A stretch of 40,682 bases of DNA from an uncultured Candidatus Saccharibacteria bacterium (GCA_947304335.1 CAMZAW010000003.1:1-40682), one strand, 5' to 3'. Positions 9,231 through 17,484 are shown, counted from the stretch's first letter. Notes: a model not told the origin generated them from the sequence alone. Translations and numbers: made by a program.

Positions 9231-9364
9231 CAACAAAAAATACCAGCCATCGTCTTTCTCGGGTCGCGTCGCTCGCTCCCGTCGCCACGGGGCTCGCGCG
9301 CTAAATCCTCGCGCTGCCGCGCTCCGGACTACCCTCGAAAGAGATGTCTGGCATCTTTTTTGTT
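9231..9364. repeat. Long imperfect inverted repeat with GC-rich core after ileS
   Basis: The outer arms, about 30 bases each (CAAAAAATACCAGCCATC on the left; GATGTCTGGCATCTTTTTTG on the right), pair imperfectly. They enclose a GC-rich core with nested hairpins such as CCCGT/ACGGG, in contrast to the AT-rich surroundings. The right arm touches the ileS stop codon, and the minus strand ends in a T-run. The element therefore probably serves as an elaborate ileS terminator. Confidence 0.7.
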
Positions 9365-12290
9365 AAGCTTTCTGCAACGAAATCGTCACATTTTCACCAT
9401 TCACCTTGACGATCTCATCGTAGGCATAGTTCCCTTCGGTCACTACGCTATCGGCTAATACTTCAGCCATAAAGAGGTCGCTGAAGCCTTCTGGCACTTC
9501 GCATGACACGGATAATAATATATGGTCATTTACGGTAAGACCAGCCTTCTTACGAGCAGCTTGCACGGAGCGAATCAGCTCGCGCACAAAGCCCTCGGCT
9601 TCAAGCTCTGGCGTCAGGGTTTTGTTCAAATAATTTTTATCACCCTGAGTAACTTTTTTAACGTTGACTTCGTCAGCGATAATGCCTTCATAAAATTCTG
9701 GCAATTTCTCGCCGGCATAGGTCATCTCAGAGAGCGGCTGGCGCACCTTAATTTGCTCTTCCGTCTCTGTTTTGTTCATCCTCATGGCCAGACCTTCGGT
9801 AATAATCTCACGGCAACGTTTCATATCGTTTAGAACATCCAAATCGTCAATTTCTGTAGTCTTTGGATAATCCAAAAGGTGTACAGACTCTCCAGAACCA
9901 GTCATCTTCTGATATAGTTCCTCAGCCAGGAATGGCGTAAATGGCGCCATCATCATCGCGATACGCACAAGAACTGTATAAAGCGTCCAGAAGGCTTCTT
10001 TCTTGTCCTCCTCGTTCTCATTTTTGTTGAAACGACGACGAGAACGACGTACAAACCAGTTAGAAAGATCGTCTACAAACGGTAAAACGCCTTCAAGAGC
10101 CTTTGGAATATTATATTCATGCATTCCCTCAATAATTTCTGCCTTCACTTCATAAAGACGAGCGATAATCCAGCGGTCTAGTGGGTTCTTTAGATCAGAA
10201 ATAAGCTTACCGGCTGGTCTCCAACCGTTTTCCGAATCCCAACCTTCTGCTTCAGCATAAGTCGTAAAGAAGTCATAAACGTTCCAAATCATCGAAAGTT
10301 TACGATTCACATCGGAGACATCCTTATCGAGCAAAGCGAAGTCTTCGCCGGACAAAACTGGCGAGCTAAGTAGCAAGAAGCGCAGTGAATCTGCCGAATA
10401 TTTATCCATCAATTCGTTTGGATCGGTGTAATTGCCGAGCGACTTGCTCATCTTGCGGCCATCGTTACCGGCCAAAGTACCAGTCGTAATCACGTTTTTA
10501 TACGCGTTATGGCCAAATAGAGCCGTATTTACGCAGTGAACATAGTAAAACCATGCACGCACCTGGCCCACATACTCCACGATAAAGTCAGCTGGGTAGT
10601 TTTGTTCAAACTTTTCTTTGTTCTCGAACGGATAGTGTAGTTGCGCGAATGGCATCGAGCCAGATTCAAACCAACAGTCTAACACCTTTTCGATGCGTTT
10701 GAAATGCTCGCCATCGATATCGAACTCGATTTCATCCACCCATGGGCGGTGATAGTCTTCAAGGCGCTTACCAGAAAGTTCATAAAGCTCGTCATACGAA
10801 CCAACCACTTTCACGGTGCCTTTATCGCCCTTCCAAACTGGCATTGCCGTAGCCCAGAAGCGATCGCGAGAAAGGTTCCAGTCTGGTGCCGCCTCAATAT
10901 TCTTAGCAAAGCGGCCGTGTTTCAAGTATTCTGGGAACCAGTTGATATTCTCATTCTCCGCGAGCATCAAAGCCTTTGAGCCATCCACATCAAAGAACCA
11001 GCTAGGAAATGCACGGTAAATAATACGTTCCTTGCTGCGCGGGTTGAATGGATATTCGTGCTGGATATATTCAATCTTGTAGACAATTCCCTTTTCTTCT
11101 AGGCACTTAGCGATAAACTTGTTACCTGCCCACACCTGAATACCACTTTCATCGGTATCGCGCACACCAAGTTCGTGCAATTTCTCGGCCATTTCTGGCA
11201 AGTAGTAGCCATTTTCATCTAGGCAGTCCACAAAATCCACGTCAAACTTTTGAGAGAGTGCATAATCGTCTTCACCATAAGCCGGAGCGATATGCACAAT
11301 GCCAGTACCATCTTCAGCAGACACGAAGTCGCCTGGAAGCACCGTGTAAGTATCTTTGCGGCGCACCGTACCAGCCTTGCCATCGGCGCCAAGATCAAAG
11401 AGACCATCAGCCACTTCAATAATTGGTTCGTACTTTTTGCCAACTAGAGCTTCGCCTTTCACTGCTTTCACAGGCTTAAGGCCTTCAAATAGCACCTTAG
11501 CGCGCTCCAAAGCCAAAATCAGCGTGTTACCATCTACTTCAAAGTAACCATACTCAAGTTTTGGATTAATAGCGAGCGCCATATTGGCTGGCAAAGTCCA
11601 TGGCGTAGTCGTCCAAGCGAGGAAATAAGCATCCTCACCCACAACCTTAAACTTCACGTAAGCCGATGGGTCCGTTACCACCTGGTAAGCATCGTTATCC
11701 ATCGTTACTTCGGCTTTCGAAACTGGTGTTGCGAACTTCGTATCGTACATCAACACCTTGCGGCCTTCGTAAATCTTGCCCTTTTCATAAAGCGTCTTAA
11801 ACGCCCACCACACGGACTCCATAAAGTCCTTGTTCATCGTGCGATAGCAGTTATCAAAATCTACCCAGCGGCCGATACGATCAATCGTACCACGCCAAGT
11901 CTCAGAATTTGCCACCATCGACTCACGAGCCTTAATAATATATTCTTCAAGAGACCATTTGGTACCAATTTCGCGGCGATCCGTAATACCAAGCTGTTTT
12001 TCCACGAAATTTTCTGCCGGGAGACCATGGCAGTCCCAACCCCAACGGCGTTCCACACGGTAGCCGTTCATCGTCCAAAAGCGTGGCACTGCATCCTTCA
12101 CGATTGAAGAAAGCAACGTACCATGATGTGGGTTACCTGTAATAAACGGAGGCCCATCATAAAACACATACGATTGATGCGCCGGGCGGTTTTCGACCGA
12201 CTTTTCAAAGGTTTTGTCTTGTTTCCACCACTCCACGAGTGCCTTTTCGTACTCGATGGCGCGGCGACGATTCCCTGCTTGGTATTTCAT
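9363..12290 (-). CDS. ileS: Isoleucyl-tRNA synthetase
   Basis: This class Ia synthetase of 975 aa charges tRNA-Ile. The signatures are FYDGPPFITGNPHHGTLL (the HIGH motif, here HHGT), GWDCHGLPAE, the editing-domain stretch with TTTPWTLPAN, LDCWFESGSMPFAQ, and KMSKSLGN. A C-terminal anticodon-binding region follows. Overall it resembles the eukaryote-like (type 2) IleRS. A segment that usually reads Y.HCWRC before the IYRA.PSWF motif reads YPFNPRS here, so a zinc-binding cysteine pair seems to be replaced. The start has an AAAGGAG site, and expression is governed by a T-box leader directly upstream. It is transcribed separately from the nrdR/ftsZ block. Confidence 0.96.
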   Translation of the reverse strand: MKYQAGNRRRAIEYEKALVEWWKQDKTFEKSVENRPAHQSYVFYDGPPFITGNPHHGTLLSSIVKDAVPRFWTMNGYRVERRWGWDCHGLPAENFVEKQLGITDRREIGTKWSLEEYIIKARESMVANSETWRGTIDRIGRWVDFDNCYRTMNKDFMESVWWAFKTLYEKGKIYEGRKVLMYDTKFATPVSKAEVTMDNDAYQVVTDPSAYVKFKVVGEDAYFLAWTTTPWTLPANMALAINPKLEYGYFEVDGNTLILALERAKVLFEGLKPVKAVKGEALVGKKYEPIIEVADGLFDLGADGKAGTVRRKDTYTVLPGDFVSAEDGTGIVHIAPAYGEDDYALSQKFDVDFVDCLDENGYYLPEMAEKLHELGVRDTDESGIQVWAGNKFIAKCLEEKGIVYKIEYIQHEYPFNPRSKERIIYRAFPSWFFDVDGSKALMLAENENINWFPEYLKHGRFAKNIEAAPDWNLSRDRFWATAMPVWKGDKGTVKVVGSYDELYELSGKRLEDYHRPWVDEIEFDIDGEHFKRIEKVLDCWFESGSMPFAQLHYPFENKEKFEQNYPADFIVEYVGQVRAWFYYVHCVNTALFGHNAYKNVITTGTLAGNDGRKMSKSLGNYTDPNELMDKYSADSLRFLLLSSPVLSGEDFALLDKDVSDVNRKLSMIWNVYDFFTTYAEAEGWDSENGWRPAGKLISDLKNPLDRWIIARLYEVKAEIIEGMHEYNIPKALEGVLPFVDDLSNWFVRRSRRRFNKNENEEDKKEAFWTLYTVLVRIAMMMAPFTPFLAEELYQKMTGSGESVHLLDYPKTTEIDDLDVLNDMKRCREIITEGLAMRMNKTETEEQIKVRQPLSEMTYAGEKLPEFYEGIIADEVNVKKVTQGDKNYLNKTLTPELEAEGFVRELIRSVQAARKKAGLTVNDHILLSVSCEVPEGFSDLFMAEVLADSVVTEGNYAYDEIVKVNGENVTISLQKA

Positions 12291-12309
12291 TTTGTCTCCT
12301 TTAAATTAA

Positions 12310-12476
12310 AAAATCCAATGCTTTTCGCATTGGAACTCATGTGAGCGGTACCATCCAATTTCTAGCCGAGGCTAGCCCTTAATTCGTCTTTTACGCAGAT
12401 TCACGAGCGATTCTACTTGGTTTCCCGTTCTTTCGCCAGCTCGCAGTTGATAGCTGCTCTAACGCTTTTCTACATC
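12310..12476 (-). promoter_or_regulatory. T-box riboswitch (Ile) with intrinsic terminator, ileS leader
   Basis: On the minus strand a short stem (GCAG/CTGC) presents a loop CTATCAA containing the Ile codon AUC (12451-12449). A linker region follows, and then the T-box core GGATGGTACCGC, whose UGGU (12353-12350) can pair with an ACCA tRNA 3' end. The segment TCCAA (12334-12330) can pair either with upstream TTGGA (12358-12354), forming the antiterminator, or within TCCAATGC/GCATTGGA followed by TTTTTT, forming the terminator. Uncharged tRNA-Ile would therefore allow ileS transcription. The stem I is much shorter than in Firmicutes and resembles the short forms of actinobacterial ileS T-boxes. 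A TATGAT box just upstream may be the promoter. Confidence 0.88.
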
Positions 12477-12512
12477 ATATCATATTTGCATCGTAAAGAA
12501 AACTGCACACGC

Positions 12513-12767
12513 TTAAATCGCGTAATACAGCACTTCATCAATCAGCGGCAAAGTCTTTCCCCGCCAACTACTTACCACCGAGCCATTATTGTCGAGCGCC
12601 AAAATCGTCGGGTACTCTACCACGTCATAAGTTTCGCAAAAAATCTCATCCTTATCTGGGTCAACCACCTCAATTTCGCGGCCAGTTTGGCGACGAAAAT
12701 TCTCTAGCCACTCAAAAACCATGCGTGAATAATCCTGGTTGTCCCGATAAACACATACCACCCTCAT
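12513..12767 (-). CDS. Thioredoxin-fold small protein without CXXC
   Basis: The 84-aa length and pattern (beta strand MRVVCVY, helix with W, strand EIEVVDPD, then DVVEYPTILALDNNGSVV with the thioredoxin-type cis-Pro) suggest a thioredoxin fold. The redox position after the first strand reads YRDNQD, so the CXXC pair is missing and dithiol chemistry is unlikely. It lies four bases after nrdR and is the last gene of the ftsA-ftsZ-nrdR run, directly before the ileS T-box. It may be a scaffold or a degenerate reductase partner. Assignment is by fold pattern only. Confidence 0.6.
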   Translation of the reverse strand: MRVVCVYRDNQDYSRMVFEWLENFRRQTGREIEVVDPDKDEIFCETYDVVEYPTILALDNNGSVVSSWRGKTLPLIDEVLYYAI

Positions 12768-12771
12768 TTTT

Positions 12772-13224
12772 TTATCCTTTTTTAGCTTGTTGTTCTTTTA
12801 GAATCTTTTCAAAGTCATCGAGCGTCTTAAATTCGCGGAATACGCTAGCAAAACGCACATAAGCAACTTCATTCACCTTAGCGAGCACGTCGAGGACGGC
12901 CTCACCAATTTGTTTTGAAGTAATTTGATCAGTACCGTAACTATATAGTATATCCGATGCCTTATTCACCACTTCTTCAACTTCAAGTTCAGAATTAAAG
13001 AATTTACCTACACTACGGCGCACTGCAAGAAGCAACTTATCACGATCAAAAATCTCTTTGTTGCCACTGCGTTTTAACACCGTAAGTGGTGGCATTTCAA
13101 TACGCTCATACGTTGTAAAACGATGCCCATCCGGCGCCTCACGGCGCCTACGAATCATCTTGCCATCAACCGTCTCGCGGCTTTCCAAAACTTTGCTATC
13201 TCCAATTCGAAATTTCGGTTCCAT
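12772..13224 (-). CDS. nrdR: NrdR-like transcriptional regulator lacking its zinc ribbon cysteines
   Basis: The 150-aa protein follows NrdR colinearly: DSKVLESRETVDGKMIRRRRE, then HRFTTYER, then the ATP-cone (LTVLKRSGNKEIFDRDKLLLAVRRSV) and the VAYVRFASVFREF ending. NrdR is the ATP/dATP-sensing repressor of ribonucleotide reductase genes and binds DNA through an N-terminal Cys4 zinc ribbon. Here the four cysteine positions read E2, F5, A30 and G33, and the protein contains no cysteine at all, although the RRRR stretch remains. A perfect AGGAGG lies five bases before the ATG, so the N-terminus is not a mis-called start. It lies 17 bases after ftsZ. Confidence 0.9.
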   Translation of the reverse strand: MEPKFRIGDSKVLESRETVDGKMIRRRREAPDGHRFTTYERIEMPPLTVLKRSGNKEIFDRDKLLLAVRRSVGKFFNSELEVEEVVNKASDILYSYGTDQITSKQIGEAVLDVLAKVNEVAYVRFASVFREFKTLDDFEKILKEQQAKKG

Positions 13225-13241
13225 CCGCGCCTCCTAAATCT

Positions 13242-14414
13242 TTAATCTTTTTTCTTGCGGTTGCGAAGTCTTTCTCTTAGTGAAGGCGGCACATCCATTT
13301 CGTCGTCTTCTTCTGGCTCTGGTTCTGGTTCTTCTTTGATAGAATCCCACACGTTGCCTTTGTTTTCCTCGGCAAACTCTTTAGGATCAGCTGCTGGAGC
13401 TTCGTTTTCCATGCTTTCGGCTGGAGTCTCATCAGCTGGTTGCTCAGCTACGGTATCAACTGTAGAGTAATCGGAGTCAAAGCCGGTAGCCACCACAGTA
13501 ACATAGATTTCGTCTTGGAGCTCTGGGCGGACCGATGCACCAAAGATAATATTGGCATCTGGAGAAACTGCACCAGTAATGACCTCGGCGGCTTCTTGGA
13601 TTTCGCTCATCGACATATCATAGCCACCAGATACTGAGAAGAGGACGCCACGTGCACCTTCAATCTTGACCTCAATAAGTGGGGATTCAACAGCTTGTTG
13701 TGCAGCAAGCACAGCGCGGTTTTCACCAGAAGCGTGGCCAATGCCCATAAGAGCGGAGCCAGCGTTCTTCATGATAGCCTTAACATCGGCAAAGTCGAGG
13801 TTGATAAGGGAGTGCTCAGTAATGAGCTCGGAAATACCTTGCACGCCTTGGCGAAGCACATCGTCAGCGATTTTGAAGGTATCAATAAGAGGAGTACGAG
13901 GATCAATAGTTTGGAGTAAGCGATCGTTTGGAATGGTGATAAGAGCATCTACTTGGCGAGCCAATTTATCGATGGCAGCCTCAGCATTTGCGCGGCGCTT
14001 AGCCCCTTCAAAGGTGAATGGCTTAGTAGCCACACCCACGGTAAGAATGTCTTTCTTGCGAGCTTCTTCGGCGACAATTGGGCCAGCACCAGAACCAGTA
14101 CCACCACCAGCACCGAGCGTAATAAATACCATATCGGCACCATCAAGAGCCTTATCAATGGCTTCACGGCCTTCTTCGGCAGCTTCGCGGCCTTTTTCTG
14201 GATCACCACCAGCACCTAAACCTTTACCAATGTGAACTTTTACGTCGGCAGCAGAGTGATGCAAAGCTTGTGCATCGGTATTGATTGCAACAAACTCAAC
14301 TCCTGATAGGCCAACTTCTTTCATGCGGTCCACGGCTGAACCACCGGCACCACCAACGCCCACAACCTTAATGCTTGCTGAACTTTCCACCTCTGTCGGT
14401 TTAATTTCTGGCAT
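13242..14414 (-). CDS. ftsZ: Cell division protein FtsZ
   Basis: This 390-aa tubulin-like GTPase forms the Z-ring. Key motifs are the N-terminal VVGVGGAGGSAVDRM, the tubulin signature GAGGGTGSG, the synergy-loop stretch NLDFADVKAIM and a conserved GTPase core up to about residue 315. An acidic linker then leads to a C-terminal peptide reading DVPPSLRERLRNRKKKD in place of the common DIP.FLR tail. An ATG with GAGGA at proper spacing, a 40-nt leader and a TATACT box show it has its own promoter in addition to any read-through from ftsA. The ftsA-ftsZ order is standard. Confidence 0.97.
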   Translation of the reverse strand: MPEIKPTEVESSASIKVVGVGGAGGSAVDRMKEVGLSGVEFVAINTDAQALHHSAADVKVHIGKGLGAGGDPEKGREAAEEGREAIDKALDGADMVFITLGAGGGTGSGAGPIVAEEARKKDILTVGVATKPFTFEGAKRRANAEAAIDKLARQVDALITIPNDRLLQTIDPRTPLIDTFKIADDVLRQGVQGISELITEHSLINLDFADVKAIMKNAGSALMGIGHASGENRAVLAAQQAVESPLIEVKIEGARGVLFSVSGGYDMSMSEIQEAAEVITGAVSPDANIIFGASVRPELQDEIYVTVVATGFDSDYSTVDTVAEQPADETPAESMENEAPAADPKEFAEENKGNVWDSIKEEPEPEPEEDDEMDVPPSLRERLRNRKKKD

Positions 14415-14435
14415 ATTAAATCCTCGCTTAAAAAA

Positions 14436-14452
14436 CTATACTTATAGTATAG
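14436..14452 (-). promoter_or_regulatory. ftsZ promoter region with dyad symmetry
   Basis: CTATACT and AGTATAG flank a TAT centre, giving a 17-base dyad that includes the minus-strand -10 box TATACT (14451-14446). It could be an operator or simply a symmetric -10 region. The leader to the ftsZ ATG is about 25-30 nt and carries a ribosome-binding site. Confidence 0.5.
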
Positions 14453-14482
14453 CATATTTCCCTAGGATACAACCAAAAATCC

Positions 14483-15721
14483 CTAAAACTTTTTGAAGAG
14501 TCTTTTTAATAAGCCCTCTTTGTTAGCAGGCTTGGCTTTCTTGGCTGGCTTATTAGCAGCCTTCTTAGCTGGTTTTGCATTATACTGAGCATCTTCTGCG
14601 GCCATCATAGCAAGACCCACAGCCGTCGCAAATTCTGGCTTTTCAATGGCTTCCGCCACACCGTCAAGCCCAGTTGGCTTGCCGATACGAGCTGAAGCTT
14701 CGAGTACTTTCTTAGCAAACAAATCAATGTCACGCATCTTGGCGCCACCACCAGTTAGCACCACACCTTCTGGTAAACGCTGATCGTATTTAGCAGATTT
14801 GAGTTTCTTGCGCACTTCGCTAAAAATCTCATCAAGACGAGCTTTTACAACTTCCTCAACTTCTTTACGATTGAAGGTTTTTTCGTCTTTCCCTACCTTG
14901 ATAACTGGGCTCTTTTCGTTATCAAAATCGCCCGTCACAAAGCGTTGTTTAATCTCTTCAGCAGTTTCTGGGTCAATCGCGAGCACAATCGCAAGATCGT
15001 TCGTGACGTTGTTAGAGCCAGCTGGCACCACGCCAACATATTGCAAATCGCCTTCTTCATAGACCGCAACAGACGTAGTAGCAGCGCCCATATCAATCAC
15101 AGCCACGCCATTTTCCTTTTGGCGTTCGGTCAAAACAGCCTTTGCGGCAGCCACTGCGCTTGGCACCAATCTCTCGGTGTTTACATTGGCAGCCTCAGCG
15201 GCTTTTTTCAAGTTTTCACAGTTTGGAGTCAAAGCCGAAATCACGCAGGCGCGCATCTCAAGCCTTGCACCAGACATGCCGATTGGGTCTTTAATACCCG
15301 CCTGGCCGTCGAGAGCATATTCTAGAGGAATCACGTCGAGAACATCGCGATTTGCTGGAATCCTGCCAGTCACCGCCACATCTTCAACACGGTTTAAATC
15401 TTCGTCAGTAATTTCATGCTCTACAGTGCCAACTGCAATCATACCTTCGGTATGAGTAGAAAGCAGCTGTGAACCATTGATAGAAACATAGGCCGAATTC
15501 ACATCGCGACCACTCATCCGCTCGACTTCCTCGAGCATCTTATCAATCGCCTCGGCCGGGCCCGCTAGATTTGCTGGCACACCTTTGCGCATGCCATTAG
15601 ATTTGCCTTCGTTATAACCAATGATGGCAATCTTGCCAGAATCAGAAACCGTCGCAACAACCGCGCGAACGTTCTCCGTTCCAACATCAAGACCCGTCAC
15701 ATAATGACTTATTTCATCCAT
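14483..15721 (-). CDS. ftsA: Cell division protein FtsA
   Basis: This 412-aa actin-family protein tethers FtsZ to the membrane. Visible landmarks are GLDVGTENVRAVVA (phosphate 1), the SHS2-type insert region, VIDMGAATTSVAVYEEG (phosphate 2) and VVLTGGGAKMRDID (adenosine motif). A Lys/Ala/Pro-rich linker leads to an amphipathic C-terminal helix, GLLKRLFKKF, the membrane-targeting element. A TATAAT box ends exactly six bases before the ATG, predicting a leaderless message, and no Shine-Dalgarno sequence is present. It lies 18 bases after map, whose stop is adjacent to the promoter. Confidence 0.97.
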   Translation of the reverse strand: MDEISHYVTGLDVGTENVRAVVATVSDSGKIAIIGYNEGKSNGMRKGVPANLAGPAEAIDKMLEEVERMSGRDVNSAYVSINGSQLLSTHTEGMIAVGTVEHEITDEDLNRVEDVAVTGRIPANRDVLDVIPLEYALDGQAGIKDPIGMSGARLEMRACVISALTPNCENLKKAAEAANVNTERLVPSAVAAAKAVLTERQKENGVAVIDMGAATTSVAVYEEGDLQYVGVVPAGSNNVTNDLAIVLAIDPETAEEIKQRFVTGDFDNEKSPVIKVGKDEKTFNRKEVEEVVKARLDEIFSEVRKKLKSAKYDQRLPEGVVLTGGGAKMRDIDLFAKKVLEASARIGKPTGLDGVAEAIEKPEFATAVGLAMMAAEDAQYNAKPAKKAANKPAKKAKPANKEGLLKRLFKKF

Positions 15722-15727
15722 AAGCGT

Positions 15728-15733
15728 ATTATA
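15728..15733 (-). promoter_or_regulatory. -10 box of leaderless ftsA
   Basis: TATAAT on the minus strand is followed by ACGCTT and then the ATG, so +1 falls on the A of the start codon. It lies in the 18-base map-ftsA gap. Confidence 0.7.
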
Positions 15734-15739
15734 GCATAT

Positions 15740-16486
15740 TTATTTTGCAAGTGTCAAAACTTCGTAGCCGTCTTCGGTGACGAGCACAGTGTGCTCACAA
15801 TGGCAGCCAATCGAACCGTCCTTCATACGTACGGTCCAGTTGCTATCTCTATCAACATAATTTGCCGGCTTGCCAAGGCAGCTCATCGGCTCGATACAAA
15901 TCGTATCGCCCACTTTCAAAGTATAACCAGTTCCCTTTTTGCCATAGTTCGGTACCTCTGGTTCCTCGTGCATTTCTTTGCCGATACCATGACCGACATA
16001 GTTTTCGATCACGCCTAGTTTGCCAGCACGGAGCACTTTTTCAACTGCCGCAGCAATATCGCCAATCTTCGCGCCTGGCTTTACCTGTTCAATTCCCTCC
16101 CACATCGCAGATTCTGTCACGCTAATCATCTTCTTTACAGCTGGCGAACCTTTCTCGCCCACAATCATCGTAAATGCAGAATCCGTAAAGTAACCTTTGT
16201 AGTAAATATCAAGATCAAAGGAGACTTTGTCACCTTCCTCAAATGGCTCATCCGTTGGCGCACCGTGCACCAATTCGTCGTTTACGGAAATGCAAATCGC
16301 ACCCGGAAACTCTTCCTCGAGCATATCGTAAGCCACGCCCGCACCCCGCGCTACAATTTCTTTGCGCACCCAGGCATCAACTTCTTTGCCGGTCATCCCC
16401 GGCTTTACATACTCTTTTAAATCAGCAAGTAATCTGCCAAGAATCGCCCCACCCTCGCGCATGGCCTGAATTTTATCATTCGCCAT
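15740..16486 (-). CDS. map: Methionine aminopeptidase, type I
   Basis: The 248-aa enzyme removes the initiator Met from nascent proteins. It shows the pita-bread fold signatures: ICISVNDELVHGAPTD, the metal ligands D..FTDSAFT, the GHGIGKEMHEEPEVPNYG histidine/glutamate block and the final CEHTVLVTEDGYEVLT. It has type I length with no N-terminal zinc-finger extension. The ATG lies inside the 3' end of adk (11-base overlap), so translation is probably coupled; only a weak GGAG is seen upstream. adk-map pairing is common in bacterial ribosomal/protein-export neighbourhoods. Confidence 0.96.
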   Translation of the reverse strand: MANDKIQAMREGGAILGRLLADLKEYVKPGMTGKEVDAWVRKEIVARGAGVAYDMLEEEFPGAICISVNDELVHGAPTDEPFEEGDKVSFDLDIYYKGYFTDSAFTMIVGEKGSPAVKKMISVTESAMWEGIEQVKPGAKIGDIAAAVEKVLRAGKLGVIENYVGHGIGKEMHEEPEVPNYGKKGTGYTLKVGDTICIEPMSCLGKPANYVDRDSNWTVRMKDGSIGCHCEHTVLVTEDGYEVLTLAK

Positions 16487-17069
16487 AACTACGCTCGATT
16501 TCTCCGCCGTTCACATCACTAGATTGAATTTTTGCCGATGGCACCATCTTGCGCACCACCTCAATCAAACGATCCGTCACCGCATCCACTGCGCCAACAC
16601 CGTCAACTTCTACCGTTTCGATGCCCTTTTCGGCCAACATTTCACGCATGGTTGCCATGTTTTCTTCAAAAATTTCGAAGCGGCGATTAATGGCTTCTTC
16701 GTCCTTGTCATCATCGCGACCACGCAAAGCCAAGCGCTCCAAAAGCTCGTCCTTTGGCACTTCCAAGATAATGGCGCCGTCAATTTTGTCGGCCATATGT
16801 TCCATCATCCACTTTGCCTGGGTTACATCACGTGGATAACCATCCAAAATCACATCAAAACCTTCGGATTCAGCTTTCTCGATTTGCGCCGTCATCAAAC
16901 GAATCACATCGTTATCATCGACTAATTCACCTTTGTCCAGAGTCTCCTTAAACTCGCCAGTATCACGAAGCACCTGCCCCACCGACAGCGTCCTCCAACC
17001 AAAAAGTTCCGCCAGAGCTTTGCCCTGCGTACCTTTACCAGAACCAGCTAATCCGAATAGTATGATCAT
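16476..17069 (-). CDS. adk: Adenylate kinase (short LID form)
   Basis: The 197-aa enzyme catalyses ATP + AMP = 2 ADP. It has the P-loop GLAGSGKGTQ, the AMP-binding DGYPRDVTQA segment and the RLALRGRDDDKDEEAINRRF region, where the short LID replaces the longer zinc-containing LID of many Gram-positive enzymes. A TATAAT box and an AAAGGAG site support the start. The C-terminal region beyond about residue 170 is extended and charged. It heads the adk-map-ftsA-ftsZ run, separated from rpsU by a terminator. Confidence 0.94.
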   Translation of the reverse strand: MIILFGLAGSGKGTQGKALAELFGWRTLSVGQVLRDTGEFKETLDKGELVDDNDVIRLMTAQIEKAESEGFDVILDGYPRDVTQAKWMMEHMADKIDGAIILEVPKDELLERLALRGRDDDKDEEAINRRFEIFEENMATMREMLAEKGIETVEVDGVGAVDAVTDRLIEVVRKMVPSAKIQSSDVNGGEIERSYGE

Positions 17070-17090
17070 TTTTATCTCCTTTACTCTATA

Positions 17091-17096
17091 ATTATA
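17091..17096 (-). promoter_or_regulatory. -10 box of adk
   Basis: TATAAT on the minus strand lies about 21 bases before the adk ATG, giving a short leader with AAAGGAG. It immediately follows the rpsU terminator. Confidence 0.65.
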
Positions 17097-17098
17097 TC

Positions 17099-17125
17099 AA
17101 AAATGCCTCCCTGTGGGAGGCATTT
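17099..17125 (-). terminator. Terminator after rpsU
   Basis: A perfect 10-bp hairpin AATGCCTCCC/GGGAGGCATT with a three-base loop and a T-rich tail on the minus strand follows the rpsU stop by three bases. Confidence 0.9.
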
Positions 17126-17127
17126 TC

Positions 17128-17346
17128 TTATTTTAATCCTAACTTGATTCTCTCGGTCTTCTCAGCCTTGCGAGCTTCACGGATGATAGCCTTAAGTCTG
17201 CGTTCGCGTTTAGAAATTGGTTTGCTAAAGCGCATTTGTGACTTCTTGAGAGGCATTACTCCACTCTGGAGAACCTTGCGGTTGAAGCGACGAATGATGT
17301 TTTCGTTGGCTTCGTTCTGATCTTTTCTAGTAACTTTAATTGCCAT
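17128..17346 (-). CDS. rpsU: 30S ribosomal protein S21 (bS21)
   Basis: This 72-aa, very basic protein has the bS21 pattern: an N-terminal beta strand, then NIIRRFNRKVLQSGVM and a long Arg/Lys-rich helix (KPISKRERRLKAIIREARKAEK). bS21 sits on the 30S platform near the anti-Shine-Dalgarno region and influences initiation. That is worth noting in a genome mixing leaderless and Shine-Dalgarno genes. A TATAAT box ends ten bases before the ATG, leaving a leader of about four bases with no ribosome-binding site. It is monocistronic with its own terminator. Confidence 0.9.
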   Translation of the reverse strand: MAIKVTRKDQNEANENIIRRFNRKVLQSGVMPLKKSQMRFSKPISKRERRLKAIIREARKAEKTERIKLGLK

Positions 17347-17421
17347 ATTGCGAACAATTATACCACCCCTGTCTGAAAATTACAACCCTTTTTATTACGA
17401 GGTTCCCATCCAAACAAAAAA

Positions 17422-17457
17422 GAGACTCGAAATTGAGCAAAGCGAAATCCGAGTCTC
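17422..17457 (-). terminator. Terminator after tRNA-Asp
   Basis: GAGACTCG and CGAGTCTC arms enclose a 20-base loop region, followed on the minus strand by TTTTTT. One arm repeats ten bases (GAGACTCGAA) of the T-arm of the adjacent tRNA-Asp. Confidence 0.8.
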
Positions 17458-17484
17458 CCTTTTTGAGTTTTATTTCCAACAAAA

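Noticed and set aside
14436-14452. Dyad before ftsZ as a regulator operator
   Set aside because: The symmetry is largely explained by a TATA-rich -10 region, so it is kept as a promoter feature only.
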